Assembly (NCBI GenBank): GCA_963775275.1
Contig: CAVZII010000005.1
Coordinates: 186,001-250,000, forward strand
DNA from: JANWHQ01 sp963775275
GTDB lineage: Bacteria; Pseudomonadota; Alphaproteobacteria; Caulobacterales; Caulobacteraceae
Length of the DNA: 64,000 bases
Direction of reading: 5' to 3'
How positions within the stretch are numbered: position 1 is the first letter of the stretch; each line of letters begins with the position of its first letter. This document shows positions 1 through 9,284 of this stretch, piece by piece. The notes below the pieces were generated by a model. It was given only the letters and a program-made list of their open reading frames with translations. It did not search any database and was not told the DNA's origin. The position numbers and the translations under genes are program-made.

Positions 1-2813
1 TTCAAGTGGTTCACCCGGTAGGCGCGGAGGTAATCGAAGGATGAATAATCCGTCCCGAAGTCGTCGAGCGCGATCTGGATGCCGACATTGCCGAGCTGCT
101 CGAGCACGTTGTTGTGGGCGAGGGTGGCCTGGGCGAGCATCGATTCGGTGACGTCGAACTCCAGCTCCTGAGGCTTCACGCCGGTGCGATCGAGGACGCC
201 GGAGACCTGGCGGACGAACTCCGTCCCAGTCCTGAGCTCCGACATCGACACATTCACCGCCATCACCTGGGGCGCAACGCCCTGGTCCTTCCAGCTCCTC
301 ATCTGCTCGCAGGCGTGCTCGAGCACCCAGCGGCCCAGCGGGCGGATCTCGCCGGTTTGCTCGGCGACCGGGATGAAGTCCGCTGGTTTCAGCAAGCCGC
401 GCCTGGGGTGATTCCAGCGCACCAGCGCCTCAATGCCGATGATGCGGCCCGACGTGAGCTCGACCTGTGGCTGGTAATAGAGCTCGAGCTCACCCTTTTC
501 GATCGCCTGCCTCAATTCCTCGGTGATGATCACGCGTTCGCTGACTTGGCGGTCGAGATCCTCGGTGTGGAAACGGAACTGGTTCCGGCCCTCTTCCTTG
601 GCCCGGTAAAGGGCGAGGTCCGCCTGGCTGAGGATCACCTCCGGGCCCGCGGCATCCGCCGAATAGGGCGAGATCCCCACGCTGGCGGTGATGTGCAGCA
701 CGTCCGAGTCGATCTTGTAGGGCGCGCCCAGGACCTGGATGATGTCCGACGCCAGGGCGCCCGCATCCGAGGGGTCGGCGATGTCCAGCTGGAGCACCGC
801 GAACTCGTCGCCGCCGAGGCGCGCGATGAGGTCGGTCTCGCGGACCCTGGTCTTCAGGCGCTCGGCCACTTCGCGCAGGAGCTTGTCGCCCATCGGGTGT
901 CCGCGGGTGTCGTTGATGTCCTTGAAGTGGTCGAGGTCGAGATAGAGCACCGCGAAGGGAGATTCGCTGCGCTTGGCCGAGTTGAACGCCTGTTGGAGCC
1001 GCTCGACGAAGGTGGCGCGATTGGCCAGCCCCGTCAGGGAGTCGGTGCGGGCGAGCTGGGCGATCTTCTCCTCGGCGATCTTGCGCTCGGTGATGTCGAC
1101 CATGATGCCTTCGAGCTCGACGAGCCGGCCGAGCTCGTCGCGGACGGGGGTCCAGCGGTTCTCGACCCAGCGCACGACCCCGCTGGGCAGCACCAGCCGG
1201 AACTCGATCATCGTGTCCTTGGCGTCCTTCCCGATCGCGGCGGCGGCGGCGGCCAGGGTCTTGGCCTGGTCGTCCGGGTGAACGATCTTGGGGATCAAAG
1301 CCTCGAGCGTCGTGACGTCCTTCGCGCGGAAGCCGAGCTTGGAGCTGTTCTCGGACATATAGCTGATCGGCAGTGTCGGCTCGCCCTTGACCCGGTAGAG
1401 CACCGTGGGGCTGTTCTGAACGATCCGATTGGCGTCGGCGAGCTCCTGGACGTAGCGCGCGCGGATCGAGGAAACGCCGATCAGCCCGGCCAAGGTGGTC
1501 AAGGTATCCGTCTCAGCCCAGCTCCACTCGCGAACCTCGGTCGAGGAGTCCATGAACCACAGGCCGCCACAGAACTTTCCCTCCGCCATCACCGGGATGA
1601 AGAGCAGCGAGCGCATGCCGGCCTTCTCGAAGGCGCCGCGGCAAGCCGCGCCGACCTGATGGAGCGCGAGCGAAGTTCGCTCTCCCACCAGGCTGGCGGC
1701 CGCCATGCCAGGCAGCTGGCCCGCAAGGTCCAGGTCCTTGAGCGCCGGTTCGCCGATCATCGACTGCAGTCCCGGCGCCGCCCACTCCTGTTTGACGCTC
1801 GAGCGCAGGCGTCCGTTCTGATCGGTCTCGATAGTCGAAAGCTGGACCCGGGCCACCGCCAGGGTCTGGCCCATCAGCTCCAGCACCGAGGCGACCGCGT
1901 CGTCGATGTTGAGCGCGCCCAGGAGGTCCGCAGCGCTGTGGGCGACGGCCTTGAGCATGGCGTCGTGGGCGTGCAGGGCTTCCTGGGCCGCCTTGCGCTC
2001 CGTCAGTTCGTTCTCGAGCCGGCCGTTGGTCTGGTTGAGCTCTGCCGTCCGCTGGCGCACCGCTTCCTCCAGCCGCGCCCGGTGCGCCGCGAGCTCGACA
2101 TCGCGGTCCTGGATCACCTGAAGCATGGCGTTGAACGACTCGGCGAGGACCCCGACCTCGTCGCGGTTGACGACGGGCGCCCTCACCGCGTAGCCGCCGC
2201 TGGTCGACACGCCGCGCATGATCCCGGAGAGCTGGACGATCGGACGGACGATGCTGCGCTGCAGGCCCATGAACAGCACGGTGGCGAAGGCGAACGCCGC
2301 GATCGACGCGAACAACGTGAGCCCGCTGTCGATCAGGACGTCGGAGTAGAGGGCGCTCAGGTCCGCCTTCAGATAGATGGCGCCCACATGCTCTCCGCGG
2401 AACGTGATCGGCTGCGTCAGGATCAGGTTCTCGCGCGTGAACTGTTGTTCGGCGTGCAGCGGCAGCGGCGGCTCCAGCCGTTCGGGGCCCCTGTCCGTCA
2501 CGCCATAGACGGCGAACCGGTCGCCCTTGGCGTCATAGACCGCCGCGAACTTCACGTCAGGCGTCGCCTTCAGCGCGGACAAGGTGTCGACGGCCGCCAT
2601 GCGGTCGCTGAACAGCAGCGCCGGGGCGGTGTTGGCCGAGATGATCTTGGCGTTGGAGGAGAGGACCTCGAGCGTCCGATGACGCCAGTCCGAAGCTTCC
2701 TTGACGATGGACAGCCCGGACAGCGCCGCCAGCATGACGCCGGTCACGGCCAGGCACACCACCAACAGCTTGCGGCCGATCGGCATGTCGTTGAAGGAGA
2801 ACCGCTTAGCCAT
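1..2813 (-). CDS. Membrane-bound GGDEF-EAL cyclic-di-GMP enzyme, partial (3' end outside window)
   Basis: Probable bifunctional or regulated cyclic-di-GMP cyclase/phosphodiesterase in the inner membrane. The visible 937 codons start at ATG 2813. In order they show a first membrane helix (about residues 14-32), a periplasmic CHASE8-like sensor, a second helix (about 163-183), HAMP (about 185-233), a coiled linker, GAF (about 270-440), PAS (about 450-575), GGDEF (motif near 667-671, with an upstream RETD that fits an RxxD I-site) and EAL (motif near 795-797, DDFGTDYSS further on). The window ends inside the EAL domain. The start overlaps the stop of the YfiR-like gene by 8 bases, so the two are probably translationally coupled. 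YfiR-type proteins are known to repress a membrane diguanylate cyclase, which fits this partner. Whether both catalytic domains are active cannot be judged from sequence. Confidence 0.93.
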   Translation of the reverse strand, partial: MAKRFSFNDMPIGRKLLVVCLAVTGVMLAALSGLSIVKEASDWRHRTLEVLSSNAKIISANTAPALLFSDRMAAVDTLSALKATPDVKFAAVYDAKGDRFAVYGVTDRGPERLEPPLPLHAEQQFTRENLILTQPITFRGEHVGAIYLKADLSALYSDVLIDSGLTLFASIAAFAFATVLFMGLQRSIVRPIVQLSGIMRGVSTSGGYAVRAPVVNRDEVGVLAESFNAMLQVIQDRDVELAAHRARLEEAVRQRTAELNQTNGRLENELTERKAAQEALHAHDAMLKAVAHSAADLLGALNIDDAVASVLELMGQTLAVARVQLSTIETDQNGRLRSSVKQEWAAPGLQSMIGEPALKDLDLAGQLPGMAAASLVGERTSLALHQVGAACRGAFEKAGMRSLLFIPVMAEGKFCGGLWFMDSSTEVREWSWAETDTLTTLAGLIGVSSIRARYVQELADANRIVQNSPTVLYRVKGEPTLPISYMSENSSKLGFRAKDVTTLEALIPKIVHPDDQAKTLAAAAAAIGKDAKDTMIEFRLVLPSGVVRWVENRWTPVRDELGRLVELEGIMVDITERKIAEEKIAQLARTDSLTGLANRATFVERLQQAFNSAKRSESPFAVLYLDLDHFKDINDTRGHPMGDKLLREVAERLKTRVRETDLIARLGGDEFAVLQLDIADPSDAGALASDIIQVLGAPYKIDSDVLHITASVGISPYSADAAGPEVILSQADLALYRAKEEGRNQFRFHTEDLDRQVSERVIITEELRQAIEKGELELYYQPQVELTSGRIIGIEALVRWNHPRRGLLKPADFIPVAEQTGEIRPLGRWVLEHACEQMRSWKDQGVAPQVMAVNVSMSELRTGTEFVRQVSGVLDRTGVKPQELEFDVTESMLAQATLAHNNVLEQLGNVGIQIALDDFGTDYSSFDYLRAYRVNHL

Positions 2814-3399
2814 TGGAACCGGTCCGGTCATGGGTGACCCGCGCCAGCCTCAGAAGCCGTGAGCTGATGACGAGGCCGGTGCGCCGCGCGGCGTCGATGT
2901 TGACCTCGAAGCGGACCTTGTTCTGCTCGAGGTAGAAGTTCAGGACCGCGCCCCGCTCGGCGAAGCCCGGCGAGTCCCCGACGGTGAGAACCGGCCGCCC
3001 CTTCACCTCGTCGAGCACGCGGTCGAGGCGGGCCCTCTCAGAGCTGGCGACGAACAGGATCTGACAGGCGGCTGCCTGGTCGTCGGAGACGCGCTTCACC
3101 CGCAGCCTGGCCTGGCCGACCGGCTTGCCCGCGATCATGTCGGCGTCGGCGCCGAATGGATCGGCGCCCAGGATGCACAGGGTCACGGCGCCCGAAGTCT
3201 GCGCCTGCGCGGGCCACTCGACGAACCTGGCGAAGTTGTAGAGGAAGGCCGCCTTGACCTCGTACTCGCCGGGGGGCGGCGCCGCCAACGACACGGCCGA
3301 GACCGCAACCACGCCCGCGGCGATGGCCGACGTCAGGAGCCGGCGTGGCCGCCCCTGGATACGGCTGGCCGCGATCTGGTCCGCCAGGCGCGCCCGCAT
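2806..3399 (-). CDS. YfiR-family (DUF4154) periplasmic protein
   Basis: A 197-residue protein with an N-terminal hydrophobic signal-like segment (about residues 20-40, ending SLAAPPPGEYEVKA), then the family hallmark FLYNFARFVEWP and a C-terminal block (NKVRFEVNIDAARRTGL) typical of YfiR/DUF4154. In Pseudomonas, YfiR is a periplasmic inhibitor of the membrane diguanylate cyclase YfiN. Here it lies between a TonB-dependent receptor (3-base gap upstream) and a CHASE8/HAMP-GGDEF-EAL protein (8-base overlap downstream), so a receptor-periplasmic switch-cyclase relay is the natural inference. The first ATG is used; a shorter start would keep the signal region and cannot be excluded. Confidence 0.88.
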   Translation of the reverse strand: MRARLADQIAASRIQGRPRRLLTSAIAAGVVAVSAVSLAAPPPGEYEVKAAFLYNFARFVEWPAQAQTSGAVTLCILGADPFGADADMIAGKPVGQARLRVKRVSDDQAAACQILFVASSERARLDRVLDEVKGRPVLTVGDSPGFAERGAVLNFYLEQNKVRFEVNIDAARRTGLVISSRLLRLARVTHDRTGSNG

Positions 3400-3402
3400 G
3401 GC

Positions 3403-5541
3403 TCAGAACCCCGCCGTGATGGCGAAGGAGACAGTCCGGGGAATCTGCGTCGGTGCGGCATAGTAGATGGGGACGAATTCCGAATGTCGCGACTGCAGCA
3501 GATTGCGCACCGACAGGCTGAACGCCAACCGGTCGGTTGCTTGCCAACCCAAGCGTAGGTCCACGCGGGTGTAGGCAGGGATCGCGTCGGCGGTCAGCGC
3601 GCTCACGTGGTAGAGCGCCGCATCCAGTTCCGTTCGGCCGGGAAGGTCGAGATAGGAATGGAGCTGGACCTGATGGCGCGGGCTGCGGCCGAAGACATTT
3701 CGCTGAACCGTCATGTCCAGCGACGGGTCATCCGAGCTGATCCCGCCGAGCAGAAGACTGTAGCCGGCGACCAGCCGCCAGCGGGGCGTGACTTGCCAGC
3801 GGGCTGTCGCCTCCAGACCGTAAGTCTCGCCCTTGAGAAGATTGCCGTATCGATACGCGAGCAGGAGATGCGGCGGAGGCGGGACGAGCTCGAAGACAGG
3901 CGGCTCGGTCGAGATCGAGGCCAGGCTCGAATAGCGGTTGTAGAAGACCGAAAGGTCGAGACTCAGGCGGGGCGCGACGACGCCGCGGTATCCCGCTTCC
4001 CAGGAGACCAGCCGTTCTGACTGCTGCGCTCCAGGATTGCCGAGCGCCGCGACAAGCACCGGCGGAAACAGGGGCGAGCCGGGAACTGCAGCGGCGTTGA
4101 ACCGGATAAACTCCTCGCCGATCGAGGGCGTGCGGATCGCGCGCGCGACGGCCGCCCACAAGGTATGGTTGGCGGACGGCTGCCACAGGACGCGCAGGGA
4201 GGGTTCGTTCTCCCAGCCCGTATAGGTGTTGTGCTCCAGCTTCGCTCCCGCGATCAGATGGACATTCCGCCCGAGATCGATCTCGTCCTGGGCGAAGAGG
4301 TTGAAGACCTGGTCGTCACCCTGCGGCGGAACAAGGGTGATGTACGGCCCCAACGGGGCGGTGTAGGCGACTGAGTGGAACCCCGCTCCCCACACCACTT
4401 CGTGCCGCCCCATCCGGATGCGGTGGCGGGCCTCGACGTCATAGGCGTCCACGCCGAACCGGCCGAGATACTCCTCGTAGTCGACCCGGTCGTAATAGGC
4501 TTGCAACGTCGTGTCGGAGTCCGGCGAGAAGTGGTGGGTCCAGGCGAGGATGGCGTGGCCCCCGCTGCTGTGCTGGACCGTCGCAGTGGGCTCAGGCGGG
4601 GCGAGCAGGTCAGGCAGAGACATCACTTCCGACATCCGCTCGGCGTAGAAGGCGCCCTGGACCGAAACCTCATCGACCGTGGAAGGGGCCCAGTCGAGGC
4701 GTGCGCCCGTGCGCAGGCCGCGCCATCCGTCGCCCGCGTCCGCCCCGTCGGACGTGACCGATGGGGCGCGGTCAAATCCGGTGACGTAGACCCGGAAGTG
4801 GGCGCCGTCGGACAGCGCTCCGCCATAGCGGACGGTGAGCGGACCGGTCCCGTCGCTCCCGACTGAGACGCTGGCCGCAGGGCCCGGGGTGTCCTGGGCG
4901 CGCATGGTGATGATGTTGATGACGCCGTTGACGGCGTTGGCGCCCCAGATCGTCCCGCCCGGGCCTCGGATCACTTCGATGCGCTCGATGTTCTCCAGCG
5001 GCAGGTCCTGCATGTCCCACAGCACGCCCCGGGAGATCGGCATATAGACCGAGCGCCCGTCCACCATGACCAGAAGCTTATCGGAATAGGCGTCGTTGAA
5101 GCCCCGCGCGCTGATCGCCCAGTGCCGGGAGTCCGACTGCGCGACATCCAGGCCAGGCACCATCCGAAGCACATCGGCGATCGACGTCATTCCCGACCGG
5201 CGGATGTCCTCCCGGGTGATGACGTAGACGGCCGACGCGGCCTGCGACAGCCGCTGCGGCTTCTTGGAGACGCTGGTCACCTCGAGGTTCATCAAATCCT
5301 CGAGGGGCAGGCTCGTAAGGTCGCCCTGGGCCTCGTCGCCCGATTCCGCGGCGGCCGGACGATCCGCCGCCCAGGCGCCCACGGGAGCTGAGGTGGCGGC
5401 CAGAAGAGCCGCGCATACGAGCCCAGCCGATCGGCTTTCGGACCATCCCTGATTGCGGACACAGGTGGACGTCATCTCGGGCCCCAAGCGGCGACACGCG
5501 CCGACCGCTGCATACAAGCCTGCCTTCCCAGCGGACTTCAT
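3403..5541 (-). CDS. TonB-dependent outer-membrane receptor
   Basis: A 712-residue receptor: a signal peptide ending around GAWA-ADRPA (about residue 60; a shorter start at Met 5475 would give a more usual signal length), then the plug with LTSLPLEDLMNLEVTSVSKK, a TonB-box-like region, the plug core IRGPGGTIWGANAVNGVINI, and a beta-barrel ending in a terminal Phe (SFAITAGF). It resembles plug-barrel receptors found beside YfiR and diguanylate cyclase genes. The ligand is unknown: no siderophore, B12 or sugar gene is next to it. It is the first gene of a three-gene minus-strand operon. Confidence 0.92.
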   Translation of the reverse strand: MKSAGKAGLYAAVGACRRLGPEMTSTCVRNQGWSESRSAGLVCAALLAATSAPVGAWAADRPAAAESGDEAQGDLTSLPLEDLMNLEVTSVSKKPQRLSQAASAVYVITREDIRRSGMTSIADVLRMVPGLDVAQSDSRHWAISARGFNDAYSDKLLVMVDGRSVYMPISRGVLWDMQDLPLENIERIEVIRGPGGTIWGANAVNGVINIITMRAQDTPGPAASVSVGSDGTGPLTVRYGGALSDGAHFRVYVTGFDRAPSVTSDGADAGDGWRGLRTGARLDWAPSTVDEVSVQGAFYAERMSEVMSLPDLLAPPEPTATVQHSSGGHAILAWTHHFSPDSDTTLQAYYDRVDYEEYLGRFGVDAYDVEARHRIRMGRHEVVWGAGFHSVAYTAPLGPYITLVPPQGDDQVFNLFAQDEIDLGRNVHLIAGAKLEHNTYTGWENEPSLRVLWQPSANHTLWAAVARAIRTPSIGEEFIRFNAAAVPGSPLFPPVLVAALGNPGAQQSERLVSWEAGYRGVVAPRLSLDLSVFYNRYSSLASISTEPPVFELVPPPPHLLLAYRYGNLLKGETYGLEATARWQVTPRWRLVAGYSLLLGGISSDDPSLDMTVQRNVFGRSPRHQVQLHSYLDLPGRTELDAALYHVSALTADAIPAYTRVDLRLGWQATDRLAFSLSVRNLLQSRHSEFVPIYYAAPTQIPRTVSFAITAGF

Positions 5542-5721
5542 TGATTCCGGTCAAGAATATATAGTAAATAATCTGTATATTTGGCCAATTCTGCCGAATT
5601 CAATTCTTAATCTAAAATTATCCAAGCACTAATTCGGCCATATTCGTGATTTCTATTGACTCATATCAACGGAGATGGGCGAAGATTGAATATCCTGGAT
5701 TGGAATTAGCCTCTCGTTGAG
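5542..5721. promoter_or_regulatory. AT-rich divergent promoter region of two c-di-GMP genes
   Basis: About 180 bases of strikingly AT-rich sequence in a high-GC window, between the minus-strand TonB receptor operon and the plus-strand GGDEF-EAL gene. It must hold both promoters. I could not assign a sigma factor or operator; TATA-rich stretches near 5559-5582 are possible -10 material for the receptor operon. Confidence 0.5.
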
Positions 5722-8256
5722 GTGAATACAGCAAAGCTTGCAGCCGATTGCGGAGTCAATTGCGTGACGAGCAAGTCCAAGCCCGACCGCCGGACCATCG
5801 GCGCGTCTGCGCCCGCCAAGACGCGCCGGGCCGGCCAGCCTCCACACCGATCCCGCGGGCTTCAGCTGGGCGCCGATGGCGCCCGCGAACCTGACGCCGG
5901 GCGCCAGCCGGCGCTCGACGCCGTGGCGGCGACCTTGCCGCGGCCGGCGGTGCAGGCGGACGTCCACCGCCATGCGGAGGCCCTGCTGAGGCGGAGCCTG
6001 GAGAAGTGCCGCACTCTGGTGCGGTTCACCGTCGACTACGTCTGGGAGATCGACCGTACTGGCGCGATCCGCAGCCTGACGAGCCGAAACGGCAAGGTGC
6101 TCGGCTTCGAGCCGGGCGAGTTGATTGGCAAGCGCCTGCAGGATCTCGTTCCCCCGTCCCAGAAGGCCGCAGCCAGGGCGCGTCTCGCCGAGAAGCTGAA
6201 GGCCAGAACGCCGTTCATGGCGCTGGAACTCGACATCCTGGGCAAGGACGGGAGCGAGGCGGTGCTCGAGATCAACGGCGTGCCTCTGTTCACCGGCCGC
6301 AGGGAGTTCGACGGCTACCAGGGTTCGGGTTACGACGTGACCCATCGCAAGCTGGCCGAGCGCGCGCTCGAGTACAGGGATCGGATTCTCGACGCCATCA
6401 CCCGCGCCACCGCCGAACTGGTCGGCGCGCCTTCAGTCGCGGCCGCCATGCCGACGGCGCTGAGGATCATCGGGCGCGCCCTGGCGTCGGATCGCGTGAT
6501 GGTGCTTCGGCGATCGGGCGAAACGGGCAAGGTCATCCTCATGTACGGATGGCAGAAGCCGAAGCTTCCGCTGCGGCTGACGGCGCGACACTTCGAAGGG
6601 GAGATCGTCGACGCGGCCGACGTAGTGGACTGGTTCAAGCCGCTGGCCAAAGGCCTGCCGGCGGTCGCGGCCGCCTCCACGGCGAAGGGCGGGCTGGCGC
6701 AACTGCTTCGGATGACCGGGGCGAAGTCGATCCTGTTGGTGCCCATCATGGTCGGCGGCCGATGGTGGGGACAGATGGGCCTCGACAACTGCGCGTACGA
6801 GCGGACGTGGACCGCCGCCGAGACCGACACCCTGCGGATCTTCGGCGAAGTCGTCGGCGCCTCGATCATGCGCGAGCTGCACGAAGCGGCGCGCAATCGT
6901 GCGCAAGAGGAGCTCGCGCGACGCGCACGCCTCGACCCTCTGACGGGCATGGCCAATCGCGTGGTGTTCGAGGAGGCGCTGACGACGGCGCTCAAGGACG
7001 CCGCGCGGAACAATCGCACCTTCGCAGTGCATTACCTCGACCTGGATCACTTCAAGGACATCAACGACACCTTGGGCCACCCGATCGGCGACCTTCTGCT
7101 GGAAGAGGTGGCCGAGCGCCTGAGCGACGCGACGCGGCACACGGACATGGTGGCGCGCTTCGGCGGCGATGAGTTCGCCGTCCTGCAGGCTGACATGGCG
7201 GAGCCCGGGGAAGCAGGCGTCCTGGCCGAGAAACTGCTGCGCCTGATCAAGCAGCCCTACAGCATCGCAGGACACGAGATTCACGTCGGCGCGAGCTGTG
7301 GAATCGCCGTCTACGAACCTGGCGCGCCGGACCCCGAAATCCTGCTCGCTCATGCGGAATTGGCCCTCTACCGCGCCAAGAGCGAGGGGCGCCAGACGTT
7401 CCGCTACTTCACCGACTCCATGGACGAAGAGGCCCGCTCGCGCGTGAACCTGACCGACGAGCTGCGCAGGGCGATCGACGGCGGCCAGTTCTTCCTGGCC
7501 TACCAGCCGCAGGTGAACATGGAGGACGGCCGCATCGTTGGCCTGGAGGCGCTGGTCCGCTGGCGCCATCCCGTCCGCGGCGTCGTCTCGCCGGGCGAGT
7601 TCATTGCAGCCGCAGAGCGCAACGGCCTGATCACCGAGCTCGGCCAATGGATCCTGCTCGAGGCTTGCCGACAGACCAAGGCCTGGCTGGACGCCGGGCT
7701 GGATTGCCCGCCGGTCGCAGTGAACATGTCCGCGGTGCAGCTTCGGCGGCCCGCCGATGCGGAGCGGGAGCTGGCGGCCGTGTTGCGCGAGGTCCAGCTT
7801 CCGCGCGGCATCCTGCAGCTGGAACTGACCGAGACCACACTTATGGAGGCGGCGAAGGCGCAGGTTGACGTGCTCGAACGGCTCCACGCCGACGGCGTCC
7901 GGATCTCGCTGGACGACTTCGGCACCGGCTTCTCCTCGCTGGACTACCTGCGCAGATATCCGGTCGATCAGATCAAGATCGCCCAGGTGTTCGTCGCCGG
8001 CATCGCCCAGAACCCGGGCGACGCCGCCATCGTCAGGGCTGCGATCAGCCTCGCACGGGAGCTTCACATCAACGTCCTCGCCGAGGGCGTGGAAACCCTC
8101 GAGCAGGCCAAGCTCCTGCTGACATGGGGGTGTCGGGAAGCCCAGGGCTACTATTTCTCCAAGCCGGTCACGGCGGATGAGATCGCGCTGCTGCTGTCCG
8201 CGGGTCGGGTCCAGACCGCTCTTCTGGCGGTCATGCAGCCTGCGCTTCCCTTCTGA
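5722..8256 (+). CDS. Soluble PAS-GAF-GGDEF-EAL cyclic-di-GMP protein
   Basis: An 844-residue protein with a GTG start. Its basic, low-complexity N-terminus (about 1-85) carries no clear membrane helix; a later start is possible. Domains: PAS (about 95-215, with GYDVTHRKLAERAL at its end), GAF (about 225-390), GGDEF (RFGGDEF near 480-486, preceded by RHTD as a possible I-site) and EAL (LEALVRWRHP near 608; ELTETTL, DDFGTGFSSLDYL and AEGVET present). The usual KID motif reads KIA, a change that could weaken phosphodiesterase activity. The GAF domain resembles that of the divergent membrane GGDEF-EAL protein, suggesting related inputs. A cytoplasmic c-di-GMP role is inferred. Confidence 0.93.
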   Translation: MNTAKLAADCGVNCVTSKSKPDRRTIGASAPAKTRRAGQPPHRSRGLQLGADGAREPDAGRQPALDAVAATLPRPAVQADVHRHAEALLRRSLEKCRTLVRFTVDYVWEIDRTGAIRSLTSRNGKVLGFEPGELIGKRLQDLVPPSQKAAARARLAEKLKARTPFMALELDILGKDGSEAVLEINGVPLFTGRREFDGYQGSGYDVTHRKLAERALEYRDRILDAITRATAELVGAPSVAAAMPTALRIIGRALASDRVMVLRRSGETGKVILMYGWQKPKLPLRLTARHFEGEIVDAADVVDWFKPLAKGLPAVAAASTAKGGLAQLLRMTGAKSILLVPIMVGGRWWGQMGLDNCAYERTWTAAETDTLRIFGEVVGASIMRELHEAARNRAQEELARRARLDPLTGMANRVVFEEALTTALKDAARNNRTFAVHYLDLDHFKDINDTLGHPIGDLLLEEVAERLSDATRHTDMVARFGGDEFAVLQADMAEPGEAGVLAEKLLRLIKQPYSIAGHEIHVGASCGIAVYEPGAPDPEILLAHAELALYRAKSEGRQTFRYFTDSMDEEARSRVNLTDELRRAIDGGQFFLAYQPQVNMEDGRIVGLEALVRWRHPVRGVVSPGEFIAAAERNGLITELGQWILLEACRQTKAWLDAGLDCPPVAVNMSAVQLRRPADAERELAAVLREVQLPRGILQLELTETTLMEAAKAQVDVLERLHADGVRISLDDFGTGFSSLDYLRRYPVDQIKIAQVFVAGIAQNPGDAAIVRAAISLARELHINVLAEGVETLEQAKLLLTWGCREAQGYYFSKPVTADEIALLLSAGRVQTALLAVMQPALPF

Positions 8257-8352
8257 CTTCACATGGGGCGGCCTGGCCCAAGCCCTCGCGGAACCGCCGC
8301 CTGAGCCTGGAGAGCGCCTGGAGAAATCGGTCCTGGGCCCATCCGCCCGGGG

Positions 8353-9270
8353 TTACTTCGCAAACGCATCCAGAAGGCGGATCATGGCCGGACCGCCCAC
8401 GATCAGGATGATCGTGGGCATGATGAGAAGCATCATCGGCAGGGTCAGAAGGGTCGGCAGGCGATTGGCCCGCTCCTCCAGCCGCGTCAGGGCGTCATTG
8501 CGCAACTCGGACGCGGCCACCCTCAAGGCCTGGGCCAGCGGCGTCCCATACCTCAGCGTCTGGGACAGGGTGGTCATCACCGCACGCACGCTCGGCGCGC
8601 TGGTCCGCTCGGCCATATTGTGCAGGGCCTGGTCGCGATCGGGCAGGATCTTCATGTCGGCCGAGGTCAGCTCGAGCTCTGTGGCGAGCACCGGCCTCGA
8701 CAGCTTGAGCTCGGCGACGACGCGATCGATGCTCTGCTCGAGGGCGAGGCCCGCCTCGACGCAGACGACCATCAGCTCGAGCGCCTCGGGAAAGCCCTCG
8801 ACCACCTGGTTCGTGCGCTGCTTGGCGCGGTAGGAGGTCAACAGCGCCGGACCGAGCCAGCCGACCACGGCGAGGACGCCCGCCGCGAGCATCCCGATGG
8901 CTGCCGAGGCTCGCCCGGCGAAGAAATGCCTGGACAGGACGAAACCTGCCGCGGCCAATGTGAAAGCGCTCACGAGGCGCAGCCCTGTCAGGACGCGCGC
9001 GGCGTGGCGCGGATCGATCCCCAGTCTGCGGCACAGGCGCGCGACTTCGGCCAGCTGAGCGGCGGACGAGCCCGACGTCGCCTCCTTGACCAGTCCGCCG
9101 GCTTCGAGCCCCCGCCGCGTCACGCTGGGCGCGTCCAACGCCGGGGCGATCAGGTCCACGCGCGCGGCGACCCGCTTCTTAACGGTGCGCGCGACATTGG
9201 CGATCAACAGGGCGCCGCCCGCGACCAGAACCAGGGCGAGTGCAGGATAGGAAAGGGCGGTGAGTTGCAT
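8353..9270 (-). CDS. tadC: TadC-type inner-membrane platform protein of the Tad pilus
   Basis: A 305-residue GspF-like (T2SSF) membrane protein with an N-terminal helix (LVLVAGGALLIANVA), a central pair of helices (residues about 95-150) and C-terminal helices (LPMMLLIMPTIILIVGG). The cytoplasmic block VVCVEAGLALEQSIDRV matches the F-domain of TadC. It is the last gene of the minus-strand cpa/tad cluster, 14 bases after tadB. With TadB it should form the inner-membrane assembly platform driven by the CpaF ATPase. Confidence 0.9.
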   Translation of the reverse strand: MQLTALSYPALALVLVAGGALLIANVARTVKKRVAARVDLIAPALDAPSVTRRGLEAGGLVKEATSGSSAAQLAEVARLCRRLGIDPRHAARVLTGLRLVSAFTLAAAGFVLSRHFFAGRASAAIGMLAAGVLAVVGWLGPALLTSYRAKQRTNQVVEGFPEALELMVVCVEAGLALEQSIDRVVAELKLSRPVLATELELTSADMKILPDRDQALHNMAERTSAPSVRAVMTTLSQTLRYGTPLAQALRVAASELRNDALTRLEERANRLPTLLTLPMMLLIMPTIILIVGGPAMIRLLDAFAK

Positions 9271-9284
9271 GGTCGGGCCGCGGC

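Noticed and set aside
114..2837. 907-residue plus-strand open frame
   Set aside because: It is antisense to the clearly recognisable GGDEF-EAL gene and is Arg/Asp/His-rich with no domain; a GC-rich shadow frame.
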